A stretch of DNA of 64,000 nucleotides from Streptomyces sp. NBC_01428 (GCF_036231965.1 NZ_CP109499.1:5208001-5272000); one strand, 5' to 3'; numbered from the stretch's first letter, positions 26,748 to 35,576 are shown. Numbers and translations: made by a program. The notes: generated from the letters alone by a model not told the origin.

Positions 26748-27194
26748 TCAGTCGGGAGTTCCCGGCCGGCCGTTCCCGCGGGGATCCCCGTCGCCCGGGT
26801 GCGGTCGGTCGTGTTGTTCCCCCAGGTGGCCGGCGAGCCGCTCCACGGCGCTCGTGGCCGCCCCGGGGGTGATGGTGTTCGTGTAGACGCCGACGACGAT
26901 CGCGCCGCCGGCCCGGGCCGCGACCACGCCGTCAGGGCCCTTCCTGCCGTGGAGGGACCGGGCGTCCGCCTTGATCGTCAGATGGGTCCCGCCGTTGACG
27001 CCGATCCCCGAGGCGAAGGCGGACGCCGGGTCCTCGAAGCCGTTGAGCAGGGTCTCCCGCTCGGCGTCCGAGACCGTGAAGCCCGGGGTGGCGGCCCGGA
27101 TCGACCACGCGGCGCGGTCCGTCCCGAGGATGGCTCCCTGCGTCAGACCGGCTCCGAGGAGGTCCCTGTCCACGTACGACTGCCACGTATCCAT
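26748..27194 (-). CDS. Profilin-family protein (bacterial)
   Basis: 148 residues, of which about 126 align along the whole length of eukaryotic profilin. The N-terminus MDTWQSYVD matches plant MSWQxYVD, keeping the Trp and Tyr of the poly-proline patch. A second Trp (RAAWSIRA) sits where plant profilins have SVWAQS. Then GFEDP (plant DFEEP), ASGIGVNGG (PTGLHLGG), HGRKGPDG (RGKKGSGG), VVGVYTNTITPG (VFGIYEEPVTPG) and VERLAGHL (VERLGDYL). The family binds actin monomers and proline-rich segments in the cytoplasm. The C-terminal Tyr of the binding patch is His here, and a 20-residue Gly/Pro/Asp tail is added. AAGGAG lies 5 nt ahead of ATG 27194. It is last gene after the NicO transporter (64-bp gap). 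The function in this host is unknown. Confidence 0.88.
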   Translation of the reverse strand: MDTWQSYVDRDLLGAGLTQGAILGTDRAAWSIRAATPGFTVSDAERETLLNGFEDPASAFASGIGVNGGTHLTIKADARSLHGRKGPDGVVAARAGGAIVVGVYTNTITPGAATSAVERLAGHLGEQHDRPHPGDGDPRGNGRPGTPD

Positions 27195-27258
27195 AGGTCT
27201 CCTTGTGAACGGGCCGGGACGCGCGGCGACGACCGGCGTCCCGTCACCCCGCGCGGGG

Positions 27259-28968
27259 TCAGGCGGAGACCGCGCGCAGGGTGAGGCCGAAGCCGACGAT
27301 CACGACCAGGAGAGCGGTCGCCGCCGGGCCGAGGCGGGTGAGCGCGCGGACGGCGCGGTGGCGGCTGCCGGACGGGGACTTCAGACGGCTTTCGAGACGT
27401 TCGCGCAGTCGCACGAGGAGGAGGCCGACGAGGGTGAGGGTCGCGGCCATGCCGAGGCCGTAGGCGAAGACCAGGAGCACGCCGAAGGCGGTCCGGCCGA
27501 GGGCGACGGCGCCGAGCAGGACGACGAGGGCGGACGGGCTGGGGACGAGGCCGCCCGCGATGCCCATCCCGATGAGGCCGCCCCGTCCGGTGCGACGCGC
27601 GGCGGCGGGGTGGTGGGCCGTGCCGGAGGACGGGGTGGCCTCCGGTTCGACGAGCGTGGCCACCCCCGTGCCCGCCGGCCGCGGCGCGCGACGCCGGGGG
27701 ATCCTGGGGAGCCGTGTTCCGAGGCCGTCGGTGGGGGAGGGGCGACCGTGGTCGTGGTCGTCGCCGGGGGACCCGTGATCGTCGTGACCGTGACCATGAC
27801 CGTCGTGGCTGTGGCTGTGGCCGTGGCCGTGGTGGTGACCGCCGGTCGCGTCGCCGTGGTGGTGATGGCCGTGGGCCGCGCCGTGATGGTGGTGGTGACC
27901 GTGCCGGGGCTTGTCGCGGAGGGCGGAGGTGAGGAGCCACAGTCCGATGCCGGTGACGATCAGACCGCTCGCCCCTCCGAGCACGTTCAGGACGGTCTCA
28001 CCGGCCAGATGCGTGGCGGCCGGGAGGGCCAGGCCCAGGACGAGCACGCCCGCGGTGTGGGTCAGGGTGACGGTGGCGCCGACGGTGACCGCGTCCCGTC
28101 GGGTTCCGCGGCGGCCCGCGAGGTACGAGGCCATGATCGTCTTGCCGTGCCCCGGCAGGACGGCGTGCGAGGCGCCGAGCACGAACGCCAGCAGCAGGGC
28201 CAGCAGCCCGACGGGGACGGTGAGTTCGCGGCTGCCGACCAGCGAGTCGAAGACGGACGAGGTCGCCCCGAGGGCCTGGCCGAACCAGCCGGTTCCCGGC
28301 AGGACGGTGCTGCCGGGGCCCGCGGCGGTGCTCTCGCCGGGGGTGGTGCGCATCCGGGCGGTGCGCTGGTCGAGCGGAGCGGCCGCCGGGTCGCGGGGGT
28401 AGTGGCGCAGTTCGTCGGTCGGGGAGACGGCGGGCAGACCGGTGCCGGTGGCCCGGACGCCGTGGCCCCGGACGGTCATCTCGCGCCAGCCGATGCGCCG
28501 GCTGTCGTAGGCGGTGCGGACGTCGACGTCGGTGGGGCGGGAGAGATCGGCGGCCGTGGTGAAGGCGCAGGTGAGACGGCTGGTCCTGAGGCCGGCCTCG
28601 CCGGGTTCGTACGTCATCCCGGCGGAGACCCTTCCCCAGCGGACGGGGGTTCCCGCCACGGAGGTGTGGAGCTGCCGGCCGAGCGACGTGCAGGAGGCCT
28701 CGGCGTACGAGCGTCTCTCGCCGGGGGAGACGGCGCCGTCGTGGTCGGCGTCGACCTCGGCGCGTTCCTGGAGCGTCGAGATCTCCGCGCGGTCGACGAC
28801 CACCTCGGCGTCGAGACGGTCGGGGCGCAGGCTGAGCCCCGTGTGGTAGTTGACGGTGAAGTTGCCCAGGGGGTGGGCCGGCGCGGCGCTCGCCGAAGGG
28901 AGACCGCCCGCGCTCGCCAGGGCGACAAGGGCTGCTGTGAGCGCGGCGCGCCGCAGGGTGTGGGTCAT
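27259..28968 (-). CDS. NicO/RcnA-type nickel-cobalt transporter with periplasmic domain
   Basis: 569 residues. A signal peptide (LRRAALTAALVALASAGGLP...ASA) is followed by a 200-residue exported domain with an EF-hand-like loop DADHDGAVSPGE. About six membrane helices then include the signature LGASHAVLPGHGKTIMASYL. A long His-rich cytoplasmic loop (many HGHH/HDHG units, residues about 355-410) is typical of metal binding in this family. It probably exports or imports Ni2+ or Co2+. ATG 28968 overlaps the TPR gene stop (ATGA), so they are coupled. The profilin gene follows. The N-terminal domain plus transporter layout is common in actinobacteria, where it is also annotated as a urease/hydrogenase accessory protein. 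Confidence 0.85.
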   Translation of the reverse strand: MTHTLRRAALTAALVALASAGGLPSASAAPAHPLGNFTVNYHTGLSLRPDRLDAEVVVDRAEISTLQERAEVDADHDGAVSPGERRSYAEASCTSLGRQLHTSVAGTPVRWGRVSAGMTYEPGEAGLRTSRLTCAFTTAADLSRPTDVDVRTAYDSRRIGWREMTVRGHGVRATGTGLPAVSPTDELRHYPRDPAAAPLDQRTARMRTTPGESTAAGPGSTVLPGTGWFGQALGATSSVFDSLVGSRELTVPVGLLALLLAFVLGASHAVLPGHGKTIMASYLAGRRGTRRDAVTVGATVTLTHTAGVLVLGLALPAATHLAGETVLNVLGGASGLIVTGIGLWLLTSALRDKPRHGHHHHHGAAHGHHHHGDATGGHHHGHGHSHSHDGHGHGHDDHGSPGDDHDHGRPSPTDGLGTRLPRIPRRRAPRPAGTGVATLVEPEATPSSGTAHHPAAARRTGRGGLIGMGIAGGLVPSPSALVVLLGAVALGRTAFGVLLVFAYGLGMAATLTLVGLLLVRLRERLESRLKSPSGSRHRAVRALTRLGPAATALLVVIVGFGLTLRAVSA

Positions 28969-30296
28969 GGAGTCTCGTCGATCCGCTGGAGCAGGGCACG
29001 CGCGGTGGCCGCGTGCAGGGGATGGAAGCGCGGTTCGGTGCGCAGGGCCGCTTCGAGGTCCGAGCGGGCCGCGGTGTCGTCGCCGAGGGCGTGCCGGACG
29101 ACCCCGCGGTGGTACCGGAAGAGCGCGCTGCGGGTGCCGAGGGCGAGAGCCTGATCGGCCTGTCGGAGTGCTTCCCGGTCACGGCCCGCCCGGTGCAGGG
29201 CCCAGGCGTACGCGTCGTGCACCGCGATGAACGGCCGTGTCCGCAGGGCCTCCTGAGCCATCGCGACGGCGCGTGCGGGGCTGCCGTGGTCGGCTTCGAA
29301 GAGGATCGCGTCCGTGTCGGCGGGGGTGCGGCCGGTCCGGCGGACGGTCTCCTGCCCGCGCAGGACGGCGTACTGGGCCTCGGCCTGTTCCCGGTGCCCG
29401 AGCGACTGCTCGAGTTCGCCGAGTCCGAGGAGGTAGTGCGGGAGCGGGGCGACGGCGATCGCGGCACGGTAGTCGGCGACGGCCCGCCGTGTCTGCCCGA
29501 GGGCCGCCCGGGCACGCGCGCGGGCTTCGAGGAGGGCCGAGTCGCCCGGCGCGTTCCGCAGCCCCGTCTCGGCCTCCCGCAGTGCCCCGCGGGTGTCGCC
29601 GGTCTGCAGGGCCAGCCCGGACAGGACGCTGTGGGCGAAGGAGCGTTCACCGGTGGTCGAGGCGGCGTCCAGCGACCGCCGCATGAGGGCGGCGGCCTCG
29701 TCGGTCCTGCCGCGCAGCTCGAAGGTGTACGAGGCGCGGGCGAGGGCGGGCGCGTCGGGGCGCAGGTCGTTCATGCGCTGGACGGCCCGGTAGGAGGCGG
29801 GGTACCGGCCGAGCTGTGTGTAGGCGTCGGCGAGGACTCCTTGGGCGACGGAGCTGTACGGGTCCGTCGTGGTGGCCCGCCGGGCCCAGTCGAGCGCGGT
29901 GGGGAAGTCGTGGCGGGCCGCCGCGAGGGCGCCCATGCCGATCTGCGCGCCGGTGTTGTCGTCGCGCCGCACGGCCAACGAGCGCCGCAGGGCCTTCTCG
30001 GCGCGCTCGTAGGTCGCCGGGTCGGCGGTGGTGCGGGCCTGCTGGACGTAGGACATGCCCAGGGCCGCCCACGCGTCCGCGTCCTGCGGCATCTTGCGCA
30101 CCCGGGCCTGGAGGGCGCCGAGCGAGCCCCTGGCCGGTGCGGCGTGCGGGCCGGACCGCGCGGTGGTGCTTCCGTCCGGGGCCAGTCCGATGGCGCCGGC
30201 GGTGAACAGGGCCGCGCCGAGCGTCAGTGCGACGACGGCGCTGCGGACCCGGCTGCCGGACCGTGCCGGGCCGGGGGTGGAGGTGTGGTCGTGCAT
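28965..30296 (-). CDS. Secreted or anchored tetratricopeptide-repeat protein
   Basis: 443 residues. A basic start is followed by one hydrophobic segment (VRSAVVALTLGAALFTAGAI), probably a membrane anchor or signal, then about nine TPR-like helical pairs, for example DADAWAALGMSYVQQ, SVAQGVLADAYTQLGRYPAS, HYLLGLGELEQSLGHREQAE and HDAYAWALHRAGRDREALR. TPR arrays bind other proteins. It lies 79 bp after the DUF4331 gene and overlaps the transporter gene, so it is probably a scaffold of this membrane system. No enzyme motif is seen. Confidence 0.85.
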   Translation of the reverse strand: MHDHTSTPGPARSGSRVRSAVVALTLGAALFTAGAIGLAPDGSTTARSGPHAAPARGSLGALQARVRKMPQDADAWAALGMSYVQQARTTADPATYERAEKALRRSLAVRRDDNTGAQIGMGALAAARHDFPTALDWARRATTTDPYSSVAQGVLADAYTQLGRYPASYRAVQRMNDLRPDAPALARASYTFELRGRTDEAAALMRRSLDAASTTGERSFAHSVLSGLALQTGDTRGALREAETGLRNAPGDSALLEARARARAALGQTRRAVADYRAAIAVAPLPHYLLGLGELEQSLGHREQAEAQYAVLRGQETVRRTGRTPADTDAILFEADHGSPARAVAMAQEALRTRPFIAVHDAYAWALHRAGRDREALRQADQALALGTRSALFRYHRGVVRHALGDDTAARSDLEAALRTEPRFHPLHAATARALLQRIDETP

Positions 30297-30375
30297 GAGG
30301 GCTCCCTGCTGATGAGCCGGTGCCCGGCCCGCGTGGCGGGACGGGCACCGGCGAGATGCCTCGTGTCGGGAGGCG

Positions 30376-31938
30376 TCAGCTGGTCTTGTTCCGGCGACGC
30401 AGTCGCCAGCCGCCGACGCCCAGCATCAGGGAGCCCAGAACGCCGGCACCGGCCGCGCTGGGGGTCTTCAGCGACGACTGCCGCGTCTCGCTGCCACCGG
30501 GGCCGCTGTTCACGGACTTGGTGTGCGGAAGCGCCAGGTAGGGGAACGACGAGCCGAACGGCACCTCGTTGGCGTTCACCTTGTCCCCGTCGGCCAGCGC
30601 GGGGACGAGCGTCCCGGTCTGGGCCGCGCCCTCGACGGCCTGCAGCGAGATGTCGATGACGTCGTCGGTGAGGCGACGGCCGTTGGGGAAGCCGGCCAGG
30701 TCACCCGCGAGGACCCCGTACCGCTGGGGGTTCGCGGTGGCGGGCACGCCCATGTTCAGGCGCAGTTCCTCGGCGGGCACGATCCGCCGCGGGCTCGCGT
30801 CCTTGTTCAGCCGGTGCGCGTTGAGGTCGGCCTTGATCGGGCCGCACGCCTTGCAGATGCCGGTCAGGTAGATCTCGGCGAGGTCGTTGCGGGGCGTGGC
30901 GGGCGCCGGGATCCCGTAGACCTTCTGGATCAGCTTCGGCAGGATCGGGTCGTAGACCTTGTCCACGACCGGCTTGACGGTGCGGTCCTGGTCAGGGTTG
31001 AGGGTGTTGAAGGCGTCCTTGTACTTCAGCGGGACGACGACCTCGTTGACCAGCGGGTTGCCCAGGCGGGAGACCTGGCGCCACTTGTCGTGATGGCGGC
31101 GGGAGTCGGAGATCTGCACGCCCTTGCGGTCGGTCGTGGACCAGACGCCGATCACCGGGTTGCGGGAGCTGTTGCCCCGGAGGGCGAGGTCCTTCTTGGG
31201 GATCTGCAGGGCGACGGAGTTCACGTTGTACCCGGCCAGGGTGTCCTGGCCGCGCTCGGACAGGTTGCCGCCGTAGAGGAGGTCGAAGACCCGCAGGTCC
31301 GCGAAGAACGGGTCGTCGGCCTGGCCGGCGAACGTCTTGCCGCCGCCGGCGAGCGGGCTGACCGCCTGGTTCCGCAGCGTGCCGTAGTTCGGCATGGAGG
31401 CCGGACCCACCCGCGACGGCGCCACCGGCACGTTGGACTTGATGGTCCGGCTCCGGCCGTTCTTGGTGAGGACCAGGTCGTAGACCTGGCGGAAGTTCAG
31501 GTCCGGGTCGTTCAGCGAGGTGACCTGGCCGGTGTTGTACAGGAACTGGTTGGCCGCGTCCCGGACCTGGTTGCGGAAGTGCCAGGTGTAGGTGACGTCG
31601 GCCTTGCCGTCACCGTCGTTGTCGATCTTGATGTTGTAGCGGGCGTCGTCCGCGAAGGCGTAGAAGTTCGGGCCGCCGTTGGGCTCCTCGAACGGGATCC
31701 AGTTCGCGACGAAGGTGACGCTGTCGGACTTGTCGCGGCTGGTGAACGCGTAGACGTCGGTGTTGTCGGCGCGGGGGTCGCCGGCGATGAGCGGCGCCTC
31801 ACGGTGGCTGGACGCCTCACTGACGCCGGGCGCCAGGCTCAGGATGCTCACCGCGCACGCCAGGGCGCCGGTGCCGAGCACGAGCAGGGAGTGGTCCAGG
31901 ACGCGTCGCGAACGCGGCCCGGTGGTCGTTGCCTTCAC
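30376..31938 (-). CDS. DUF4331 exported protein
   Basis: 520 residues. The signal segment (LLVLGTGALACAVSILSLAP) ends before ASSHREAPLIAGDPRADNTD, the hallmark opening of DUF4331. A calcium-loop-like DNDGDGKADVTY and the pair CKACGP are notable. The C-terminus has a hydrophobic helix (AAGAGVLGSLMLGVGG) and RRRNK tail, so the mature protein is held at the outer face of the membrane. The function of DUF4331 is not known to me. Start GTG 31938 is fixed by AAGGAA 5 nt upstream; an ATG at 32097 would add 53 unlike residues. It heads the DUF4331-TPR-NicO-profilin set. Confidence 0.87.
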   Translation of the reverse strand: MKATTTGPRSRRVLDHSLLVLGTGALACAVSILSLAPGVSEASSHREAPLIAGDPRADNTDVYAFTSRDKSDSVTFVANWIPFEEPNGGPNFYAFADDARYNIKIDNDGDGKADVTYTWHFRNQVRDAANQFLYNTGQVTSLNDPDLNFRQVYDLVLTKNGRSRTIKSNVPVAPSRVGPASMPNYGTLRNQAVSPLAGGGKTFAGQADDPFFADLRVFDLLYGGNLSERGQDTLAGYNVNSVALQIPKKDLALRGNSSRNPVIGVWSTTDRKGVQISDSRRHHDKWRQVSRLGNPLVNEVVVPLKYKDAFNTLNPDQDRTVKPVVDKVYDPILPKLIQKVYGIPAPATPRNDLAEIYLTGICKACGPIKADLNAHRLNKDASPRRIVPAEELRLNMGVPATANPQRYGVLAGDLAGFPNGRRLTDDVIDISLQAVEGAAQTGTLVPALADGDKVNANEVPFGSSFPYLALPHTKSVNSGPGGSETRQSSLKTPSAAGAGVLGSLMLGVGGWRLRRRNKTS

Positions 31939-32378
31939 AGAGTTCCTTCCGGACACAAGCCCCCGCCTCCCGCCGTGCGGCGGAACGGGGGTCATGGGTG
32001 AGGTGGCACTGACGGTCGGCACCGCGGCGAGAGAACTCGCACTGTCCAGGACGGCAGGAAAGGCAACGGGGACTGCCGGCCGGGGACACACCACCACGCA
32101 TCGCTGCGCAAGCCGCAGATAAGCACGCCGAGCGCCCCGGAAGTTCGCGCCGCCCTGCCCGACATCGCGTCACCCGCGCCGCTCCCACAGAGAATTCACA
32201 GGTGGGAGCGGTGTCGGCAGGCCGGGAACCGTCCGGGATTCCGATGCCGACACGGGGGCGGCCCTTAGGCCGTTCGGGGAGGCGCGCCGTTGTTGCCATC
32301 GATGCGCAAGTGGCGTGCGGGGCGGGTCGGTTGCAGCGGGGAAGGCGCCCCGGCGGGCGAGAACCGGCCGCTCAGGAC

Positions 32379-32462
32379 GCGGCGGAGTCCTTCCGCGTGA
32401 CGGAGCGCGGCGGAGTCCTTGCGCGCGTCGGATCGCGGCGGAGTGCTTGCGCGCGTCGGATC
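32379..32462. repeat. 28-bp tandem repeat, three units
   Basis: Units 32379-32406, 32407-32434 and 32435-32462; the second and third differ at one base, and the first has diverged. A fourth starts (gcggtgg) and stops. Confidence 0.9.
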
Positions 32463-32778
32463 GCGGTGGGGACGTTGCGGGTGGCGGTGCCGATTCCGCC
32501 ACCCGCACGAGTCCCCGTGAACGCGGCCCCGGCCCGGGCGGCGTACTGCGCCGCCCGGGCCGGGACCACGGGGACCGTCCGGTCCGCGCCACCCCGTCAG
32601 CGGCGTCGGGCCGGAGATCTCGGGCCTTCACCGGAGATACCGACGTGCGGCGTGCGAAGTCTGGGCACGGCCGACGGGCCCCACCTTCGACGGGCCCTCA
32701 TCGATGACTCCGGTACGGCACGCGCCGGGGATTGGCCGGAGACCCGTGATTCCCCCGTTCGGACGACAGCCCACCGTC

Positions 32779-32814
32779 CGACCTGCGCGGGGACCCCGAC
32801 CTGCGCGGGGACCC
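32779..32814. repeat. 18-bp perfect tandem duplication
   Basis: cgacctgcgcggggaccc occurs twice in direct succession, 10 bp before a strong hairpin. Confidence 0.9.
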
Positions 32815-32824
32815 GGGGAACGCG

Positions 32825-32860
32825 ACGGGCCCGGGCGGCTCGGCAGCCGCCCGGGCCCGT
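32825..32860 (-). terminator. Hairpin terminator of the flotillin operon
   Basis: Perfect 16-bp stem acgggcccgggcggct with loop cggc, beginning 15 bp beyond the flotillin stop (32876). Confidence 0.85.
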
Positions 32861-32875
32861 GACGTCCTGGCCGCG

Positions 32876-34309
32876 TCAGCCGGCGATCTCGATCCTGCCG
32901 TTCGCCTCGGCGGACGCCGTGTTCGCGGGCTGCTCGCCGTCCGTCCGCCGGGTGATGCCCTTGAGCAGCGCGGCCAGGTCGACCCCGGTGGTGGAGTTGA
33001 GGAGTTCCATGCCCTGGGCGACGTTGTCGGCGACCGTGCGGGAGAGCTGCGAGGCGCCGTCGGTCGAGATGACCGTCATCTTGTCGATGGCGCTCAGCGG
33101 CTCGGAGGCCTTGGCGACGACCTGCGGCAGCACCTCGACCAGCATCTGCAGCACGGCCGCGTCACCGTACTGGGCGAAGGCGTCGGCCTTCTTGCGCATC
33201 GCCTCGGCCTCGGCGGCCCCCTTGGCGCCGATCGCGGCGGCCTCGGCCTCGCCCTCGATCCGGACCGCGTCGGCGAGCGCGGCGCGGTGCGCCTTCTCGC
33301 CCTCACCCGTCAGCCGGGAGCGCTGGGCGTCCGCCTCGGCCTGCTTGACCAGGGCGATGCGGCGGGCCTCGGCCTCCTGCTCCGCCTGGTAGCGGGCGGC
33401 GTCGGCGGGCTTGCGGACCTTGGTGTCCAGCTCGCGGTCGGTCAGGGCGGCCTGACGCTCGGCCACCTTCTCCTGCTCGCCGAGCACCTCCTGGCGGCGC
33501 GCCGCCTCGGCCAGCGGGCCCGCGGCCGCGGCCCGCGCGGAGGCCTCGTCCGTCTCCGCCTTGATCTCCGCCTGCTTCAGCGCGAACGTCCGCTGCGCGA
33601 CCGCGATCTCCTCCTCCGCCTTCAGCCGGGCCTGCTCGGCGGCGCGGCGGGCCACGGCCTCGGCGATGTCGGCCTCCTGCCGGGCGCGCGCGGCCTCCGG
33701 GCGGCCGAGGTCCTCCAGATAGGAGCCCTCGGTGGTGATGTCCTGGATCTGGAAGGCGTCCAGCACCAGGCCCTGCCCCGACAGGCTGGCCTCGGCCTCC
33801 TCGGCGACCTGCCCGGCGAACGCGGCCCGGTCACGGATGATGTCCTCCACCGACATCCGGCCGACGATCGCGCGCAGCGCACCCGACAGCACTTCCTGGG
33901 TGAAGCCGACGATCCCGTCCTGCTGCATCAGGAACCGCTGCGCGGCCGCGCGGATCGAGTCCTCGGTGCCGCCGACCTTGACGATGGCGACGCCTTCGAG
34001 GTGGGCCTTGACGCCGCGCAGGGTGACCGCGCCCCGCACCGCGACGGGGATGTGCCGGGAGGACAGGTCGAGGGTGAACTTCTGCTGCACGAACGGCACG
34101 ACGAACACGCCGCCGCCCACCACGACCTTCTGCCCGCTGTTGTCGGTGAAGATCCGGCCGGTCTCCGGGTCCGTGGACTTCTTGCCGCGCCGGCCGGTGA
34201 CGATGAACGCCTCGCTCGGACCCGCCACCTTGTAGCGGGTGACGACGACCAGCGCGAGGAGGACGAGGAGCACGACGGCTCCGACGACGGCGATCGCTAC
34301 TGAACTCAT
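32876..34309 (-). CDS. Flotillin/SPFH-domain membrane scaffold protein
   Basis: 477 residues. N-terminal hydrophobic segment (VAIAVVGAVVLLVLLALVVV) is followed by the SPFH/band-7 domain (residues about 25-215: YKVAGPSEAFIVTGRRGKK, GGGVFVVPFVQQKFTLDLS, LDAFQIQDITTEGSYLEDLG). A long Ala/Glu coiled coil (about 225-400) and a flexible tail come after. Flotillins cluster in the membrane and organise other proteins. An NfeD/YuaF-like gene lies 99 bp upstream, and the pairing matches B. subtilis yuaF-yuaG/floT. ATG 34309. Confidence 0.92.
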   Translation of the reverse strand: MSSVAIAVVGAVVLLVLLALVVVTRYKVAGPSEAFIVTGRRGKKSTDPETGRIFTDNSGQKVVVGGGVFVVPFVQQKFTLDLSSRHIPVAVRGAVTLRGVKAHLEGVAIVKVGGTEDSIRAAAQRFLMQQDGIVGFTQEVLSGALRAIVGRMSVEDIIRDRAAFAGQVAEEAEASLSGQGLVLDAFQIQDITTEGSYLEDLGRPEAARARQEADIAEAVARRAAEQARLKAEEEIAVAQRTFALKQAEIKAETDEASARAAAAGPLAEAARRQEVLGEQEKVAERQAALTDRELDTKVRKPADAARYQAEQEAEARRIALVKQAEADAQRSRLTGEGEKAHRAALADAVRIEGEAEAAAIGAKGAAEAEAMRKKADAFAQYGDAAVLQMLVEVLPQVVAKASEPLSAIDKMTVISTDGASQLSRTVADNVAQGMELLNSTTGVDLAALLKGITRRTDGEQPANTASAEANGRIEIAG

Positions 34310-34408
34310 GATGTTCCCCTCAGCCCCCCACGGGACGGCAGATCGGTACAGAACGTGCGGAAAACGGGTGTGCGGGCGCCGCGCGCCCGGTCGGAGCGGG
34401 GCGGTCGC

Positions 34409-34924
34409 TCAGCGTTCGACGGGGCGGACGGCGACGGCTGTCTGCGACAGCGCCGCCTCCACCCAGACCTCGGCGCCCCGGGCGACGGGCACCCGGCTTC
34501 GGGCCGCGAGCTTCACCGGCTGCCCGGCCAGGCGCACCAGCACCTCGCCGTAGCCGTCGGCCGGGATGGCGGTCACCACCGAGCCGGCGGCGCCGATCAC
34601 GTCGTCACCGCGCGGTGCCGCGCCCGACCCGTCACGCATCAGGGCACGGCTGAGGCGGTACGCCGGCCAGCCCGTCGCGCCCCCGGCCGGCACGCCGATC
34701 GCGACGGCTCCCACCGCGCCCCAGCCGGTCGTCCCCAGCGCGATGGCGCCGGCGAAGCCGAACATGGACAGGAACCCGGCGATCACCGGGAGCGACAGCA
34801 GCCCGTCGAGGAAGCCGTCGCCGAGGCCGACGGCGTCGAAGAGGCCCTCCAGGACACCGTCGAGGACCAGGGACAGGACGAGGAGCACGATCCCCGCGCC
34901 ACCGAAACCAAGGAACCAGGCCAC
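34409..34924 (-). CDS. NfeD-like membrane protein with OB-fold domain (YuaF-type)
   Basis: 171 residues. Two hydrophobic regions (FLGFGGAGIVLLVLSLVLDG; VIAGFLSMFGFAGAIALGTT and a third, AVGAVAIGVPAGGATG) precede a small beta-rich C-terminal domain (VIGAAGSVVTAIPADGYGEV through RGAEVWVEAAL) typical of NfeD/OB partners of SPFH proteins. In B. subtilis the YuaF partner works with flotillin in membrane fluidity. It is in an operon with the flotillin gene downstream. No protease domain is present, so it is the short NfeD type. Confidence 0.82.
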   Translation of the reverse strand: MAWFLGFGGAGIVLLVLSLVLDGVLEGLFDAVGLGDGFLDGLLSLPVIAGFLSMFGFAGAIALGTTGWGAVGAVAIGVPAGGATGWPAYRLSRALMRDGSGAAPRGDDVIGAAGSVVTAIPADGYGEVLVRLAGQPVKLAARSRVPVARGAEVWVEAALSQTAVAVRPVER

Positions 34925-35134
34925 GCGTCCTCACCGCCCTCCGTTGCCGCATCCGCCGCGACGGACGCATCGTCACACGGCGGCGACGGCCGGATCACTG
35001 CCTGGTTCCGGCAATCCTTTACCTGGATTTGGTGCCGGTCTCCGCACAGCCCGGTCCGCATGCGTGGTCCCGGTGCGGGTACTCGGAACCGCCGGAACGC
35101 TCCGTCCGGAGCCCGGAATCTGTGAGGAGTCGCC

Positions 35135-35560
35135 TTGTCCGCCTCTCTGGTCGAAACCGTCGATGTCCAGGCCCCCGTCTCCGTCTCCTGGGCACTGTGG
35201 AGCGACGTCACCCGGTGGCCGGCCTTCCTGAGTCACGTGCGCCGGGTCGACAGGCTGGACGGACAGCGCTTCGCCTGGCAGCTCCAACTGCCGGGCGCCG
35301 ACAAGAACTTCGTCGCGGAGCTCACCGAGGTGATCCCGGAGGACCGCATCGCCTGGCACACCGTGGAGGGCGTCGAACACGCCGGAGTGGTCACCTTCCA
35401 CCGGCTGACCGACACGACCAGCCGCGTCACCGTGCAGATCGAGTACGACCCCAAGGGCTTCGTCGAGCGGCTCGGCGCGCTCACGAACCTCGACTCGACG
35501 CTCGCCAACTACGACCTCGGCGAGTTCCAGAAGCTGGCGGAACTGACGGCGGCCTCCTGA
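35135..35560 (+). CDS. SRPBCC (START-like) polyketide cyclase/dehydrase-type protein
   Basis: 141 residues with one helix-grip fold: ETVDVQAPVSVSWALWSDVT, WPAFLSHVRRVDRLDG, ELTEVIPEDRIAWHTVEGVEHAGVVTF and RVTVQIEYDPKGFVERLG. Such proteins hold hydrophobic ligands in a central cavity; some are cyclases and many are simply binding proteins. The TTG start 35135 is decided by AGGAG 7 nt upstream. The gene stands alone. No polyketide genes are nearby, so 'cyclase' should not be assumed. Confidence 0.83.
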   Translation: MSASLVETVDVQAPVSVSWALWSDVTRWPAFLSHVRRVDRLDGQRFAWQLQLPGADKNFVAELTEVIPEDRIAWHTVEGVEHAGVVTFHRLTDTTSRVTVQIEYDPKGFVERLGALTNLDSTLANYDLGEFQKLAELTAAS

Positions 35561-35576
35561 CCGGGGCCGCATGACA

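Larger units (their letters stand above)
31939..32824. other. Long gene-free region (about 890 bp) with repeats
   Basis: No frame shows a recognisable protein. Near the DUF4331 start is presumably its promoter. Perfect 10-bp arms ccgctcccac (32179-32188) and gtgggagcgg (32202-32211) form an inverted repeat around an A+T-rich GAATTC core. Two tandem repeats lie further on. Confidence 0.5.

Noticed and set aside
27730..27910. Possible CRISPR or DNA repeat in the His-rich region
   Set aside because: The repeats are codon runs for the His-rich loop of the NicO transporter, with no spacer structure.
32202..33392. A 396-codon + strand frame starting in the long gap before flotillin
   Set aside because: Half overlaps the flotillin gene antisense; the rest is repeats and low complexity. 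Not supported as a gene.
35135..35560. Naming the SRPBCC protein a polyketide cyclase
   Set aside because: No polyketide synthase or tailoring gene is near, and the fold is used for many ligands.
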